Shown here in pieces: positions 1 through 6,871 of a DNA stretch of 35,939 nt. The number at the start of each line of letters is the position of its first letter. The first letter of the stretch is position 1. Made by a program: the position numbers and the translations under genes. The notes under the pieces were generated by a model that had not been told where the DNA came from, did no database searches, and worked only from the letters and a program-made list of their open reading frames with translations. Origin of the DNA: JAVBMJ01 sp031552535. GTDB taxonomy: Bacteria > Bacteroidota > Bacteroidia > Bacteroidales > Rikenellaceae. The stretch spans positions 1 to 35,939 of the forward strand of contig JAVBMJ010000066.1 of the NCBI GenBank assembly GCA_031552535.1. The letters run 5' to 3'.

Positions 1-88
1 GGTTATCCATTGGTTTAGGTTGTTAGATAATGATCGGTCAAAATCACATCTAAGATACTAAAAACCAGTCGGATAACCTATTTTTTTG
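1..88 (+). terminator. Inverted repeat followed by a T-run, probable terminator of an upstream gene
   Basis: GGTTATCC at 1-8 pairs with GGATAACC at 71-78. GGTTT (12-16) and AAACC (62-66) extend the stem, and TATTTTTTTG follows. The loop is long for an intrinsic terminator and the repeat starts exactly at the window edge, so the upstream context is unknown. Confidence 0.35.
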
Positions 89-134
89 ATGGCTCTTTTA
101 CTCGATATTCAGACTTTTTTAACTCTTAATTCGC

Positions 135-356
135 ATGATTATTAAACCTATAGATTTTCCGCCTTACACCAAGGCCGAGATAAAACGGCTCGATTCCGAC
201 GGCAGTGTGCTGTGCGACCTTTATGGCGACGAAATTTCCCCACAGGGAGAGCGTTACCACGACACCGACATATCTCTTCCCGACGGCGTAGAACTGTTCT
301 CGCTCACCGCAGAAGAAGTGGCAGAAATCTCGCCACAACATGCACCGGGCCAATAA
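135..356 (+). CDS. Small acidic hypothetical protein (73 aa)
   Basis: I do not recognise this protein. It begins MIIKPIDFPPYTKAEIKRLD and is acidic, with no signal peptide or membrane segment, so it is probably cytoplasmic if made. Its codon use looks more GC-rich than the genes just downstream. It stands alone between the T-rich inverted repeat at the window edge and a strong terminator hairpin at 378-413, which supports a single-gene unit. It could instead be a leftover from the toxin-related region that follows. No function is proposed. Confidence 0.5.
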   Translation: MIIKPIDFPPYTKAEIKRLDSDGSVLCDLYGDEISPQGERYHDTDISLPDGVELFSLTAEEVAEISPQHAPGQ

Positions 357-377
357 TTAAGGTCGGAACACGACAAC

Positions 378-413
378 GAACCTGCCTCAAAATAAATTTT
401 TGAGGCAGGTTTG
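378..413 (+). terminator. Intrinsic terminator hairpin
   Basis: AACCTGCCTCAAAA (379-392) pairs with TTTTGAGGCAGGTT (399-412) around a short AT loop. The A/T part of the stem makes it usable in both directions. It separates the 73-aa gene from the transglutaminase-like gene. Confidence 0.65.
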
Positions 414-483
414 AACATAATGTCGCTTATTCCCAAGCATATGCTTGTGTAGATATGCATATTAACTAAGACTGCAAAAAATT

Positions 484-1587
484 ATGAAACCAGTATTATT
501 GATAATAAAAGCAGGTATTGCACTTATTACTTGTGGGGGTATAGTCTCCTTGTTCGCTGTTCAACCGTCGAAAAAACAAATCCCGCCGGAGATAACAGAC
601 GGCGTTCAGATTGAAACCCATAGCACACTCTACAACCAGGCGTACCTTGAAATAGCAGATATGCTTGATGGGAAAGCCGAGTTATCTATCAAACGTGCAG
701 TTTTCCTCGTAGAGTGGGCTTATCTCGACGGCAGGTTGGACTACGATTGGTACTGCCATAAAATAGACAGTACCGTCCTTTATATCAATAGGTTCATCAA
801 TGTGAATAAACTCGATAAATATAAGACAGCCAAGAATCTGGCACTATACGATTACTTTACAACTCCGCTTTCCGGCAACAGTCATAAGCCATTTACTTAT
901 GATTTTAAGGAGGTTGATGAAACTAAAGAACGCACCAAGCGATTGGTGTCGAGCCTCATGCAGACACACGAGGGACAATGCTACTCCCTGCCTCTGTATT
1001 ACAGAATATTGGCTGAGGCCATCGGTGCGGAGGCGTACTTGTCTTTCGCCCCCAGACATTCGTTCATCCGCTACCGGAATGAGGATGGGCTTTTTCCGGA
1101 ATACTGGGTCAATGTGGAACTAACCACGCATCAGATACAGCCGGAATTTTGGATAATAGAGCATTCCGGGATTAACAAGGCGATGATTGAGAATAAGGTG
1201 TATATGCATCCCCTCTCTGTCCGGGAAACCGTCGCCTGCCAACTCGGTGAACTCGCCTCCGGCTATGCGCACAAATATCCCGGCGACTATGGCTTCCTAC
1301 TGCTGTGTATTGACAAAGCACTGGAGTATTATCCGCCGAATTTGAGAATTCTATATATGAAGGGCTACATTCTCAATTCAATGACAGAGAAGTATTTGGC
1401 CTCAAATGGATATATTTTTGACGATTACGCAAAGTCCCTCGACAATAAATTGCATGAATTGGTTGAGCGAATAGAGGCTCTGGGCTGGACAGAGGAAAAC
1501 GAAGAAACGCTTAAAAGGCTCGAAGAAGAAGCTAAACAGATAACACTCCGGGAACGGGAGAAAGCACACAAAAAGGATTTTTATTAA
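484..1587 (+). CDS. Membrane-anchored or secreted transglutaminase-like protein (367 aa)
   Basis: An N-terminal hydrophobic stretch (about residues 4-26) acts as a signal peptide or anchor, so the rest should lie in the periplasm. The core resembles the transglutaminase/papain-like fold: a Cys in HEGQCYSLP (C166), a His in APRHSFIRY (H192) and an acidic or amide position in WVNVELTTH (about residues 208-216) could form the Cys-His-Asp/Asn site. A helical, TPR-like stretch follows at about 250-300, then a charged coiled-coil tail at about 325-365 rich in E, K and R. The stop is 20 nt from the secreted metallopeptidase gene, so the two may be co-transcribed. The enzymatic call rests on motif order alone and the substrate is unknown. 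Bacterial members of this fold can be proteases, cross-linkers or inactive. Confidence 0.7.
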   Translation: MKPVLLIIKAGIALITCGGIVSLFAVQPSKKQIPPEITDGVQIETHSTLYNQAYLEIADMLDGKAELSIKRAVFLVEWAYLDGRLDYDWYCHKIDSTVLYINRFINVNKLDKYKTAKNLALYDYFTTPLSGNSHKPFTYDFKEVDETKERTKRLVSSLMQTHEGQCYSLPLYYRILAEAIGAEAYLSFAPRHSFIRYRNEDGLFPEYWVNVELTTHQIQPEFWIIEHSGINKAMIENKVYMHPLSVRETVACQLGELASGYAHKYPGDYGFLLLCIDKALEYYPPNLRILYMKGYILNSMTEKYLASNGYIFDDYAKSLDNKLHELVERIEALGWTEENEETLKRLEEEAKQITLREREKAHKKDFY

Positions 1588-1607
1588 CCTCTTACAACTT
1601 TAATAGT

Positions 1608-2411
1608 ATGAAAACAAAACATTTTTCACTCACAGCGGCAATTATTTGCATTGCGTCGTTATTTTCTATAAATTTGGCATATGGGTATCATCCAATATCG
1701 CCGTATGCATATGTAAAAAACAATCCGGTCAGGTACGTCGATCCCGACGGCCAGGTTGTCAGGATTGCGAATAATATAGCGGGATCGCTTGAAATTTATG
1801 CAAAAATAGCAGCCACCTCACAAGGTGCTGGCATGATGAGTAGGCTTACAGGTTCTCAAAACGTATACGAAGCCAAATCAATTTTTCTTACATTTGGGTC
1901 AGACTATAATGATCATACCGGAGAAATAAGATTTGGGGGAAATCCCTGGCTTCCTCGCTTAGATGGAGGTAGTGTTTCGGGAATGACGAACGCCGGACAT
2001 GAAACATATCATGCTTACCAAGATGACACGGGGCAGGTGTCACGATATAATGGTGAGATGAGGAACGTTGTCGGGTTAGAAAAAGGAGCTGTACGTTTTG
2101 AAAATTATTTAAGGTCAGTATACGATGATGGTCCGATGAGGGAGTCGTATAGTGGACTACCAGGCGGGCAAGGTGCAAGAGGTGTATTTATGCCCGGACA
2201 TTCTAACACCGAGAGAGAAAAAATAACTAATTTTACTGCGATAGGAAACAATGAAGGCAAAACTAGCTTTGGTTTCAGTTACGATAAGCAGGTAGGCAAA
2301 GGCAATGCGCAAACTTACTATATTGTAGTGAGTGTGGATGATAAAAAGAATTTCAATTTCCAGATTTACAATACGGAAGATGCGTATAAAAAAGCGACTT
2401 CGAATTGGTAA
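1608..2411 (+). CDS. Secreted orphan RHS-core/metallopeptidase toxin-like protein (267 aa)
   Basis: A signal peptide (about residues 1-26) is followed at once by ISPYAYVKNNPVRYVDPDGQ, the signature that ends the RHS repeat core and normally precedes a variable C-terminal toxin. No RHS repeats precede it. The remaining 215 residues carry AGHETYHAYQ, a zinc HExxH motif (H131, E132, H135), and downstream LEKGAVRFENYLR (E158, E165, N166, R169), which could supply a third ligand and resembles the NleD-like M91 effector peptidases. Predicted role: an exported zinc metallopeptidase toxin whose delivery scaffold has been lost or was never present. Two small envelope proteins follow (a 4-TM protein 5 nt away, then a lipoprotein) and could be immunity partners. 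The RHS scar and HExxH are seen directly; the M91 assignment is inference. Confidence 0.75.
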   Translation: MKTKHFSLTAAIICIASLFSINLAYGYHPISPYAYVKNNPVRYVDPDGQVVRIANNIAGSLEIYAKIAATSQGAGMMSRLTGSQNVYEAKSIFLTFGSDYNDHTGEIRFGGNPWLPRLDGGSVSGMTNAGHETYHAYQDDTGQVSRYNGEMRNVVGLEKGAVRFENYLRSVYDDGPMRESYSGLPGGQGARGVFMPGHSNTEREKITNFTAIGNNEGKTSFGFSYDKQVGKGNAQTYYIVVSVDDKKNFNFQIYNTEDAYKKATSNW

Positions 2412-2416
2412 ATAAG

Positions 2417-2890
2417 ATGAAAAAAAACAAATTACTCGGGTTAATAATCGTCTTGATAGCGTCCGTGTTTCTCATAATCTATATTGCCCATGGGATACAC
2501 GAGAAAGTATACCCATATAAATTTTTGGGTTTCCCATATAAATCTGTCTCGTTTTATTTTTTGAAACTGGCTTACGCGGTCATGTTTTTATTAAGCGGGG
2601 TTGCGCTGCTAAAGCCTAATAAATGGACATGGTATCTGGCAATGTTCTCATCGATTGGCATGCTGATGAACAGTATGTTTTATCTATTTTACGGCTATGT
2701 ATTCCGAACCACTCCGATAGACCTATTCCTATTGGAAATATTATCGTTTTTTGTGGTGATATTATACAATATAAAGGCTTTTACCACTGCTTACGGAATA
2801 ATTTTACCCCACAAAAAAGTGTGGCATATCCTCTTGTTTGTAAGTATCAATATTCTGTTGAATTATGCGGCATGGATGTTTGTAGTATGA
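2417..2890 (+). CDS. Four-helix integral membrane protein, putative immunity or accessory protein
   Basis: Nearly the whole 157-residue chain is hydrophobic, with about four membrane helices: roughly 4-25 (after MKKNK), 45-65, 70-90 and 95-150 (the last region probably two helices). I place the start at the ATG at 2417, 5 nt after the toxin-like gene stops; an in-frame TTG at 2405 would overlap that gene. Tight coupling behind an exported toxin candidate and location in the inner membrane suggest an immunity role or an unrelated membrane protein of the island. No family was recognised, and the immunity call rests on position only. Confidence 0.65.
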   Translation: MKKNKLLGLIIVLIASVFLIIYIAHGIHEKVYPYKFLGFPYKSVSFYFLKLAYAVMFLLSGVALLKPNKWTWYLAMFSSIGMLMNSMFYLFYGYVFRTTPIDLFLLEILSFFVVILYNIKAFTTAYGIILPHKKVWHILLFVSINILLNYAAWMFVV

Positions 2891-2912
2891 CTTCCCCTAA
2901 TTACTAAATAAA

Positions 2913-3338
2913 ATGAGAAATGGTTTTATTGCAATCTTTTTTGTTCTTTTATACGGATGTCATTCTGCCGCGCCACCATCATCGACATCTGTCGGTCAGA
3001 GCGAAATTTACGCAATCGAAATATGCTATGTAGAAGAAAATATAGATACACCTATTGCAGTAACATGCGACAATTTCGAATCTGCTTTTGGTGATGAAAT
3101 AGAAAAAATTGTGATAACCGATTCCTGTTTGATATCACAGATAATGATTGCGTTAAAGGAGGCGCCCATTGCAGATTACAATTGGAGACACCTTATAGAT
3201 TCTCGCTATAAACTGAATGTATATAGAGGCGATAGTATTGAAACAATATGTGCAGATCGGTTTGCATTTGTATATAATGGGGAAATATACAAAAAAACTG
3301 ACAAATTTAAGGAGTTATTAGATAGCATAATAGCATAA
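2913..3338 (+). CDS. Small lipoprotein, putative immunity protein
   Basis: The N terminus MRNGFIAIFFVLLYGC is a short lipoprotein signal with lipobox LYGC (acylated Cys16), so the mature protein of about 125 residues should be tethered to an envelope membrane. The rest is acidic and unrecognised; the central part (IEKIVITDSCLISQIMIALK, about residues 63-82) looks like an alpha/beta domain. It lies 22 nt downstream of the membrane protein and appears to belong to the same transcription unit as the toxin-like gene. Surface or periplasmic lipoproteins often act as immunity factors for exported toxins, but here that is inference. The stop codon lies inside a short tandem repeat (3324-3355). Confidence 0.6.
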   Translation: MRNGFIAIFFVLLYGCHSAAPPSSTSVGQSEIYAIEICYVEENIDTPIAVTCDNFESAFGDEIEKIVITDSCLISQIMIALKEAPIADYNWRHLIDSRYKLNVYRGDSIETICADRFAFVYNGEIYKKTDKFKELLDSIIA

Positions 3339-3355
3339 TAGCTAAATAGCTAAAT
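3324..3355. repeat. Tandem 8-bp repeats over a stop codon
   Basis: AGCATAAT occurs twice (3324-3339), then AGCTAAAT twice (3340-3355), followed by a diverged unit. The array spans the stop codon of the lipoprotein gene, so a slippage event could alter its last residues. Confidence 0.7.
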
Positions 3356-3434
3356 GGCTAATAAATGACCCTATTTTTATGGTTTAGCAATAGACCCGGA
3401 TGTAAGTAAGAAAATATTATGCTTTGGATAATAA

Positions 3435-3460
3435 GCCGCTGGAAATTAATTTCCAGCGGC
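3435..3460. repeat. Perfect 26-bp palindrome, displaced copy of a terminator stem
   Basis: The half-site GCCGCTGGAAATT meets its exact complement AATTTCCAGCGGC with no loop. The same stem recurs at 4331-4360, where AT-rich sequence follows as in a working terminator. Here it is followed by coding-like sequence, so it looks like a duplicated or recombined terminator at a cassette junction. Confidence 0.75.
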
Positions 3461-3631
3461 GTTGGCTATCCATCAGGTCCCGATATAGACCATGCTGCAG
3501 CAGTGCAAGCCAGACAATCGGGTGTACAATTTAATATTTACACAACAAACCCATCAATATACAGTCCATATAACAGGAGTACTCCAAAACCCACAGTAAT
3601 TGCCCCTATCATTGTAATACCAACGAGATAA
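3458..3631 (+). pseudogene. Headless toxin tail (JAB/RHS-associated type suspected)
   Basis: An open frame running out of the palindrome encodes GVGYPSGPDIDHAAAVQARQ and then a stretch reading FNIYTTNPSIYSPYNRST before the stop. The PSGPDxxHA pattern followed by FNIYT...YSPYN resembles the C-terminal half of JAB-like metalloprotease domains found on RHS proteins (Ser/Asp of the zinc site), but the HxHP half is absent. An ATG at 3419 would read through the palindrome and looks accidental. The stop is 4 nt before the next gene, the usual spacing of a toxin tail and its immunity gene. I treat it as a fragment left by cassette exchange. The family call is tentative. Confidence 0.45.
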
Positions 3632-3635
3632 TTTT

Positions 3636-4172
3636 ATGAAGAGAAGACTTTTATTCTTTTGCATGTCTGTTGTCGCTTGCTTGGCTACCGGTAATGTTTT
3701 TCCCCAAAATCAAAATATTACTGAAGTCGCGTTAGATTCGCTGCAAATTAAAGATAGAAATCTGATACCTATTTTGGATAGTATCATAACTGCCGAAAAA
3801 TGTAAGGATTACTATTTCCCCGGAATGAGATTTTACATAAATATCTCTAATAATGCTTACCAAATAAGTGGTTATGGCAGAACTGTTGTATCCAATGACT
3901 TATTAGGCGTTTTCTCTCATAATGATTATACATTTATAGTAGCCGGAGATATGTTAAATCCAAATGTATTTGGGGTTTCAGCACAAAAACAAAAGATTGA
4001 TTTCTGGAAAAAGCCATCTTATATTGATGAAAAAACGGGGAAAATAGTTTTAGTATCTTTTATTGATGATAGGTTTTCTTTTTGGATATATCATTATACA
4101 GGAGTAAAGTTCATCAATACATATTCATTTGACACTCAAAACAAAATAGAGTACATTAACCCTAAAAGATAG
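3636..4172 (+). CDS. Exported hypothetical protein, putative immunity protein of the truncated toxin
   Basis: A basic start and hydrophobic core (MKRRLLFFCMSVVACLATG) give a convincing Sec signal peptide. The mature part of about 155 residues is rich in aromatic and beta-prone residues (WIYHYTGVKFINTYSF near the C terminus) with no motif I know. It starts 4 nt after the truncated toxin tail and ends before a terminator whose stem is repeated upstream of that tail, so it forms a compact toxin-tail/immunity cassette. It is AT-rich compared with the core genome. An immunity role is inferred from position; the protein could also be an unrelated periplasmic protein. Confidence 0.6.
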   Translation: MKRRLLFFCMSVVACLATGNVFPQNQNITEVALDSLQIKDRNLIPILDSIITAEKCKDYYFPGMRFYINISNNAYQISGYGRTVVSNDLLGVFSHNDYTFIVAGDMLNPNVFGVSAQKQKIDFWKKPSYIDEKTGKIVLVSFIDDRFSFWIYHYTGVKFINTYSFDTQNKIEYINPKR

Positions 4173-4328
4173 TTTCTGCATAGGAAAGTAACAATATCAA
4201 TATAGCTGTTTCTGATTGGGGAAATGTCCATGACAATATTTAACTGATATTAAAAAGGGAGTTAATCGCGGAGATTCACGCGGCATTTAACAAAATGAAA
4301 CCTCCGAATTAAATTGGAACCAACGATA

Positions 4329-4370
4329 TTAAGCCGCTGGAAATTAATTTTCAGCGGCTTATTATTTTTG
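4329..4370 (+). terminator. Intrinsic terminator closing the toxin/immunity island
   Basis: AAGCCGCTGGAAA and TTTTCAGCGGCTT (4331-4360) form a stem with one G-U pair, followed by ATTATTTTTG. It is nearly identical to the palindrome at 3435-3460. It also lies 3' of the convergent gene at 4386-4895 and could serve both. Confidence 0.75.
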
Positions 4371-4385
4371 CTACTGCGCAAAAAA

Positions 4386-4895
4386 TTACTCTTCGCAAAG
4401 GTTGGTGATCGCGGTTCCCAGTTTGCGGGCACGCTCTACAGTATACTTGGTACCGCCCGCGGCACCATTATAATAACACACCAGGTATGATGAATTTTCC
4501 AGCAAAAAGTCGTTACGGCGGTGAAAACACCCTTCGTAATAGCTCTCCGACAGCATGACCACTTCGTCGGCCTGGTCGAGCAACTCATGGTAACGGCTAC
4601 GCGAATCATCGTCGAAACCCGCCGCCTGCCCACGATATGGCACAACTGCAATCAACCGCACATGCCGGTTGAAATTGCGTATTCGCAACACAGCGCCGGC
4701 AGCAAGCAGATCGAACCCTTCGGCCATACCGCTCAGAAACGTGTTATAACCTTCCGTTATCAGCTCCTGCAATACTTCATCGAGACGCGGCTCAAGAGAC
4801 AGGGAGTTGATTCCGCAGAACAACGAAAGAGACCTTGCCGTTTTAAAACTCCGGTGGCCGCTAAATGCAACGTTTTTGCTTTTATCGAATTTCAT
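4386..4895 (-). CDS. SLOG-family (DUF1273/YpsA-like) protein
   Basis: The 169-residue protein opens with VAFSGHRSFK, has TFLSGMAEGFDLLAAGAVL (about residues 52-70) and later YYNGAAGGTKYTVERARKLG. These are the nucleotide-binding glycine and Gly-Met-Ala-x-Gly-x-Asp signatures of the SLOG (Smf/LOG-like Rossmann) fold, in the DUF1273/YpsA branch. Such proteins are thought to bind nucleotides or nucleotide-derived ligands; the cellular role of this branch is not settled. It is a single gene read toward the toxin island. A -7 box TATCTTTG ends only 4 nt before the ATG, so the mRNA may be leaderless. Length matches the family. Confidence 0.85.
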   Translation of the reverse strand: MKFDKSKNVAFSGHRSFKTARSLSLFCGINSLSLEPRLDEVLQELITEGYNTFLSGMAEGFDLLAAGAVLRIRNFNRHVRLIAVVPYRGQAAGFDDDSRSRYHELLDQADEVVMLSESYYEGCFHRRNDFLLENSSYLVCYYNGAAGGTKYTVERARKLGTAITNLCEE

Positions 4896-4899
4896 AGGG

Positions 4900-4907
4900 C
4901 AAAGATA
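4900..4907 (-). promoter_or_regulatory. Bacteroidetes -7 element of the SLOG gene, possibly leaderless
   Basis: On the minus strand TATCTTTG matches TAnnTTTG and is followed by CCCT and then the ATG at 4895. Transcription starting a few bases downstream would begin at or next to the start codon. Confidence 0.5.
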
Positions 4908-5069
4908 AGAAGCTTGCTGTATTTACGTGCTAAAAACCTGCCGGGTATACGCGAATTTTCCGGGCGCTATTGCATTTTCAGGAATATTTTAGTACTTTGG
5001 TTCCAGATTTGCATGTACAGAATCAGGTAAAGGGAAATTTATTTAACCGTATATAAAAAAATTACGACT

Positions 5070-5264
5070 ATGAAAAGTTCACATCTTTTTGCATTCCTGG
5101 GCGGTGCCGCGGTGGGTGCAGCAGTAGCATTGCTTATGGCCCCGAAGTCGGGCGAAGAGTTGCGCCGCGACATCAAAGACATGATCGACGGTGAGGTAGA
5201 CAAGGGGCGTCGCGAGATCAAGCGCTATGCCGATATCGTGAGCGAGAAACTCGATAAAGAGTAA
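5070..5264 (+). CDS. YtxH-domain protein (64 aa)
   Basis: FAFLGGAAVGAAVALLMAPK (about residues 7-26) is the glycine-rich single membrane segment ending in APKSGEELR that defines YtxH-like proteins. A charged amphipathic helix of about 35 residues follows. In this family the helix faces the cytoplasm, and members are linked to envelope stress, though the molecular function is unknown. It is the first gene of a three-gene neighbourhood with a holin-III-like membrane protein and a coiled-coil protein, an arrangement I recall as common in Bacteroidetes. The length is normal. A weak TACTTTG promoter-like box lies about 75 nt upstream. Confidence 0.85.
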   Translation: MKSSHLFAFLGGAAVGAAVALLMAPKSGEELRRDIKDMIDGEVDKGRREIKRYADIVSEKLDKE

Positions 5265-5542
5265 CCCGGGATTATCGTCAACTGCGCCTGCGCTCCGGTG
5301 TGGTGCTGATCGGGGTAGATCGAAGCCTGCTTGAGGGTCATTTATGTAATTGATAATAATTAATGGTATATTTTTTCGAGGCGTTTGCGGAGTAGGTTTT
5401 TCGGCGGTAAGCGCAGGGTTTGCCGGTGGCAAATCGAGCATTGACGGCGGGAAAAGATGCCCGAAAAAGACCGAATAAAATATCCCATTAATTGTTTGAG
5501 ATTACTTATCCTTAATCCAGGCGGACTCATGCTAAAAAGTGT
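5265..5542. other. Intergenic stretch without a recognisable gene
   Basis: I see no convincing coding frame, RNA gene or strong hairpin between the YtxH gene and the promoter at 5543. Short frames here lack coding character. Confidence 0.5.
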
Positions 5543-5550
5543 TATCTTTG
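5543..5550 (+). promoter_or_regulatory. Bacteroidetes -7 element upstream of the holin-like gene
   Basis: TATCTTTG matches TAnnTTTG. Transcription would start near 5556, and the palindromic repeat at 5594-5638 would lie in the 5' untranslated region of the gene at 5653. No clear -33 TTG was found at the best spacing. Confidence 0.45.
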
Positions 5551-5593
5551 TGTTTGAATAGGTAACATTTTTGCGGATTGTATATGTCCTGCC

Positions 5594-5638
5594 TAAGAAA
5601 CCGTTTAATTTTCCATAGGAAATTTAAACAGTTTCTAA
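5594..5638. repeat. Short palindromic copy of the dispersed MITE-like repeat
   Basis: TAAGAAACCGTTTAATTTTC on the left is the near-complement of GAAATTTAAACAGTTTCTAA on the right, with almost no centre. It matches the ends of the longer copies at 9464-9634 and 13353-13531 and so looks like an internally deleted member. It ends 15 nt before the ATG at 5653. Confidence 0.75.
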
Positions 5639-5652
5639 ATCTCCTGTAAAAC

Positions 5653-6027
5653 ATGGAAAACGAACAACCTGGCAAAGCCCAACAAATCATGGGCGAACTG
5701 ACCGAGTATGTAAATCTGCGGTTCGATTCGCTCAAACTCTCTATGGTCGAGGGTTTGGCAGTCATTTTCAGTAACGCCATGGCCGTAATTATAGCCATGC
5801 TGCTCGGAATGATGGCCCTTATGGTATTGACAACGGCATTGATCATTTTCCTCAGCGGGGTATTCGGTTCGTTGTTGTGGGCGTTGATGGTGGTAGGAGT
5901 TGTCTATCTGTTCGGGGCGTGGCTGTTTTTCAGTCTCCGCGGCAAATTTATGATAGACACAATGGTAAAGATGCTCAGTTCTATTTTCTTCACCTCAAAA
6001 AGCGACCGCAATGAAGCCGAGGAATGA
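5653..6027 (+). CDS. Holin superfamily III-like (Phage_holin_3_6) membrane protein
   Basis: The 124-residue protein has a short amphipathic N terminus with EYVNLRFDSLKLSMVEGLA, then two long hydrophobic helices (about residues 35-65 and 70-98) and a basic tail. This is the layout of chromosomal holin superfamily III proteins of Bacteroidetes. Despite the name, most are not phage proteins, and none of the surrounding genes is phage-like. Their role is unknown but probably concerns the envelope together with YtxH. The gene overlaps the next one by 17 nt, so translation is probably coupled. Its leader contains a palindromic repeat. Family call fairly sure, function unknown. Confidence 0.8.
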   Translation: MENEQPGKAQQIMGELTEYVNLRFDSLKLSMVEGLAVIFSNAMAVIIAMLLGMMALMVLTTALIIFLSGVFGSLLWALMVVGVVYLFGAWLFFSLRGKFMIDTMVKMLSSIFFTSKSDRNEAEE

Positions 6028-6382
6028 TAACCGCAGCAAACGCTACGCGTCAATCTCCACTATGGAGGCATTAAGGCTTGAAAGAGAGCGGCTGCGCTGG
6101 CAGGTGGAGGCAAGCGAAGAGCAACTCGCCGGGCGTTACCGTGAAGTGTGCGGCTATTTCACCTGGAGCCATTTTACCGGTTCAGTGATGGAATACGTCG
6201 ACCGCATCGAGACATTCGTAGCCTCGGTACGGGCGAGTACGCAATGGGTTTCATCGCTTTTTAAACGCACCCACGGGCAGGAGCATCATGGCGAAGCACA
6301 AAGCCGGCAGCGATACAGCTGCGGATGCGAAGTCCGGGAAGATGAGAATGCAGAACGTCCGGGTGAACAGCCGGGTGTGTAG
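6011..6382 (+). CDS. Hypothetical coiled-coil protein of the YtxH/holin neighbourhood
   Basis: The first 60 residues are highly charged and helical (TMEALRLERERLRWQVEASE), followed by a more hydrophobic part (YFTWSHFTGSVMEYVDRIET) and a polar tail. No known domain was recognised. It begins inside the end of the holin-like gene, which supports co-translation and a shared function at the membrane. From about residue 93 the sequence becomes low-complexity and a second frame opens at 6288, so a small frameshift near the C terminus cannot be excluded. A GC-rich terminator follows at 6404-6441. Confidence 0.6.
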   Translation: MKPRNDNRSKRYASISTMEALRLERERLRWQVEASEEQLAGRYREVCGYFTWSHFTGSVMEYVDRIETFVASVRASTQWVSSLFKRTHGQEHHGEAQSRQRYSCGCEVREDENAERPGEQPGV

Positions 6383-6403
6383 ACATGCCGATTGCTGTGC
6401 ACC

Positions 6404-6441
6404 ACGACACTGCCGCCCGTTATTCCGGGCGGCAGTGTCGT
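6404..6441 (+). terminator. GC-rich terminator hairpin
   Basis: ACGACACTGCCGCCCG (6404-6419) pairs perfectly with CGGGCGGCAGTGTCGT (6426-6441). Only a short T tract follows (TTTGG). It ends the YtxH-holin transcription unit. Confidence 0.7.
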
Positions 6442-6482
6442 TTGGCAGGGGTAATGAACGGGACGGGTTTGTGCATCGGCTC

Positions 6483-6752
6483 AGAGTCTGTCTGATTTTC
6501 TATGGGAAATATGACAAGTTCTAAGAAACTGTTTAAAAACATTGACCTCCGTACAATATGTGGGCCCGGTTGTGCGTTTGGATTTCGGAGTCTGTTTAAT
6601 TTTCCTGCGGAAAAGGATTTAAGGAGATTCCGGGCCGATTTTTGCATGAGAATAAAGGAGCATAGCGATGTCTTATGTTACGATATTTTCACTCAAAAGC
6701 CGGCCCGGAAGGACTTATAATACTTTCCACAGGAAATTTAAACGGTTTATGA
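6483..6752. repeat. Composite of two nested copies of the MITE-like repeat
   Basis: An end-like AGAGTCTGTCTGATTTTC (about 6484) and a second TAAGAAACTGTTTAAA (about 6523) precede a complete copy running from GGAGTCTGTTTAATTTTC (6587) to AGGAAATTTAAACGG (about 6745). The complete copy carries the inner inverted repeat ATTCCGGGCC ... GGCCCGGAA. This fills most of the gap between the holin unit and the HtrA gene, so I annotate no gene at 6442-6871. Confidence 0.7.
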
Positions 6753-6871
6753 ATCTTTCCGGAAAATTTTGACGGTCTTTTTAGTAATTATTCAATCTAA
6801 ACTGTTATACATGAAGTGAACTGGCCTATTATTAATTAATTGAGTTTAATTTATTAACAGGTGAAAAGTTT

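Noticed and set aside
4521..5030. Plus-strand frame across the SLOG gene start
   Set aside because: Antisense to a recognisable protein, and it runs through that gene's promoter.
5070..6382. Prophage remnant suggested by a holin-like gene
   Set aside because: The holin-III/YtxH/coiled-coil group is a chromosomal arrangement in Bacteroidetes, and no other phage genes are present.
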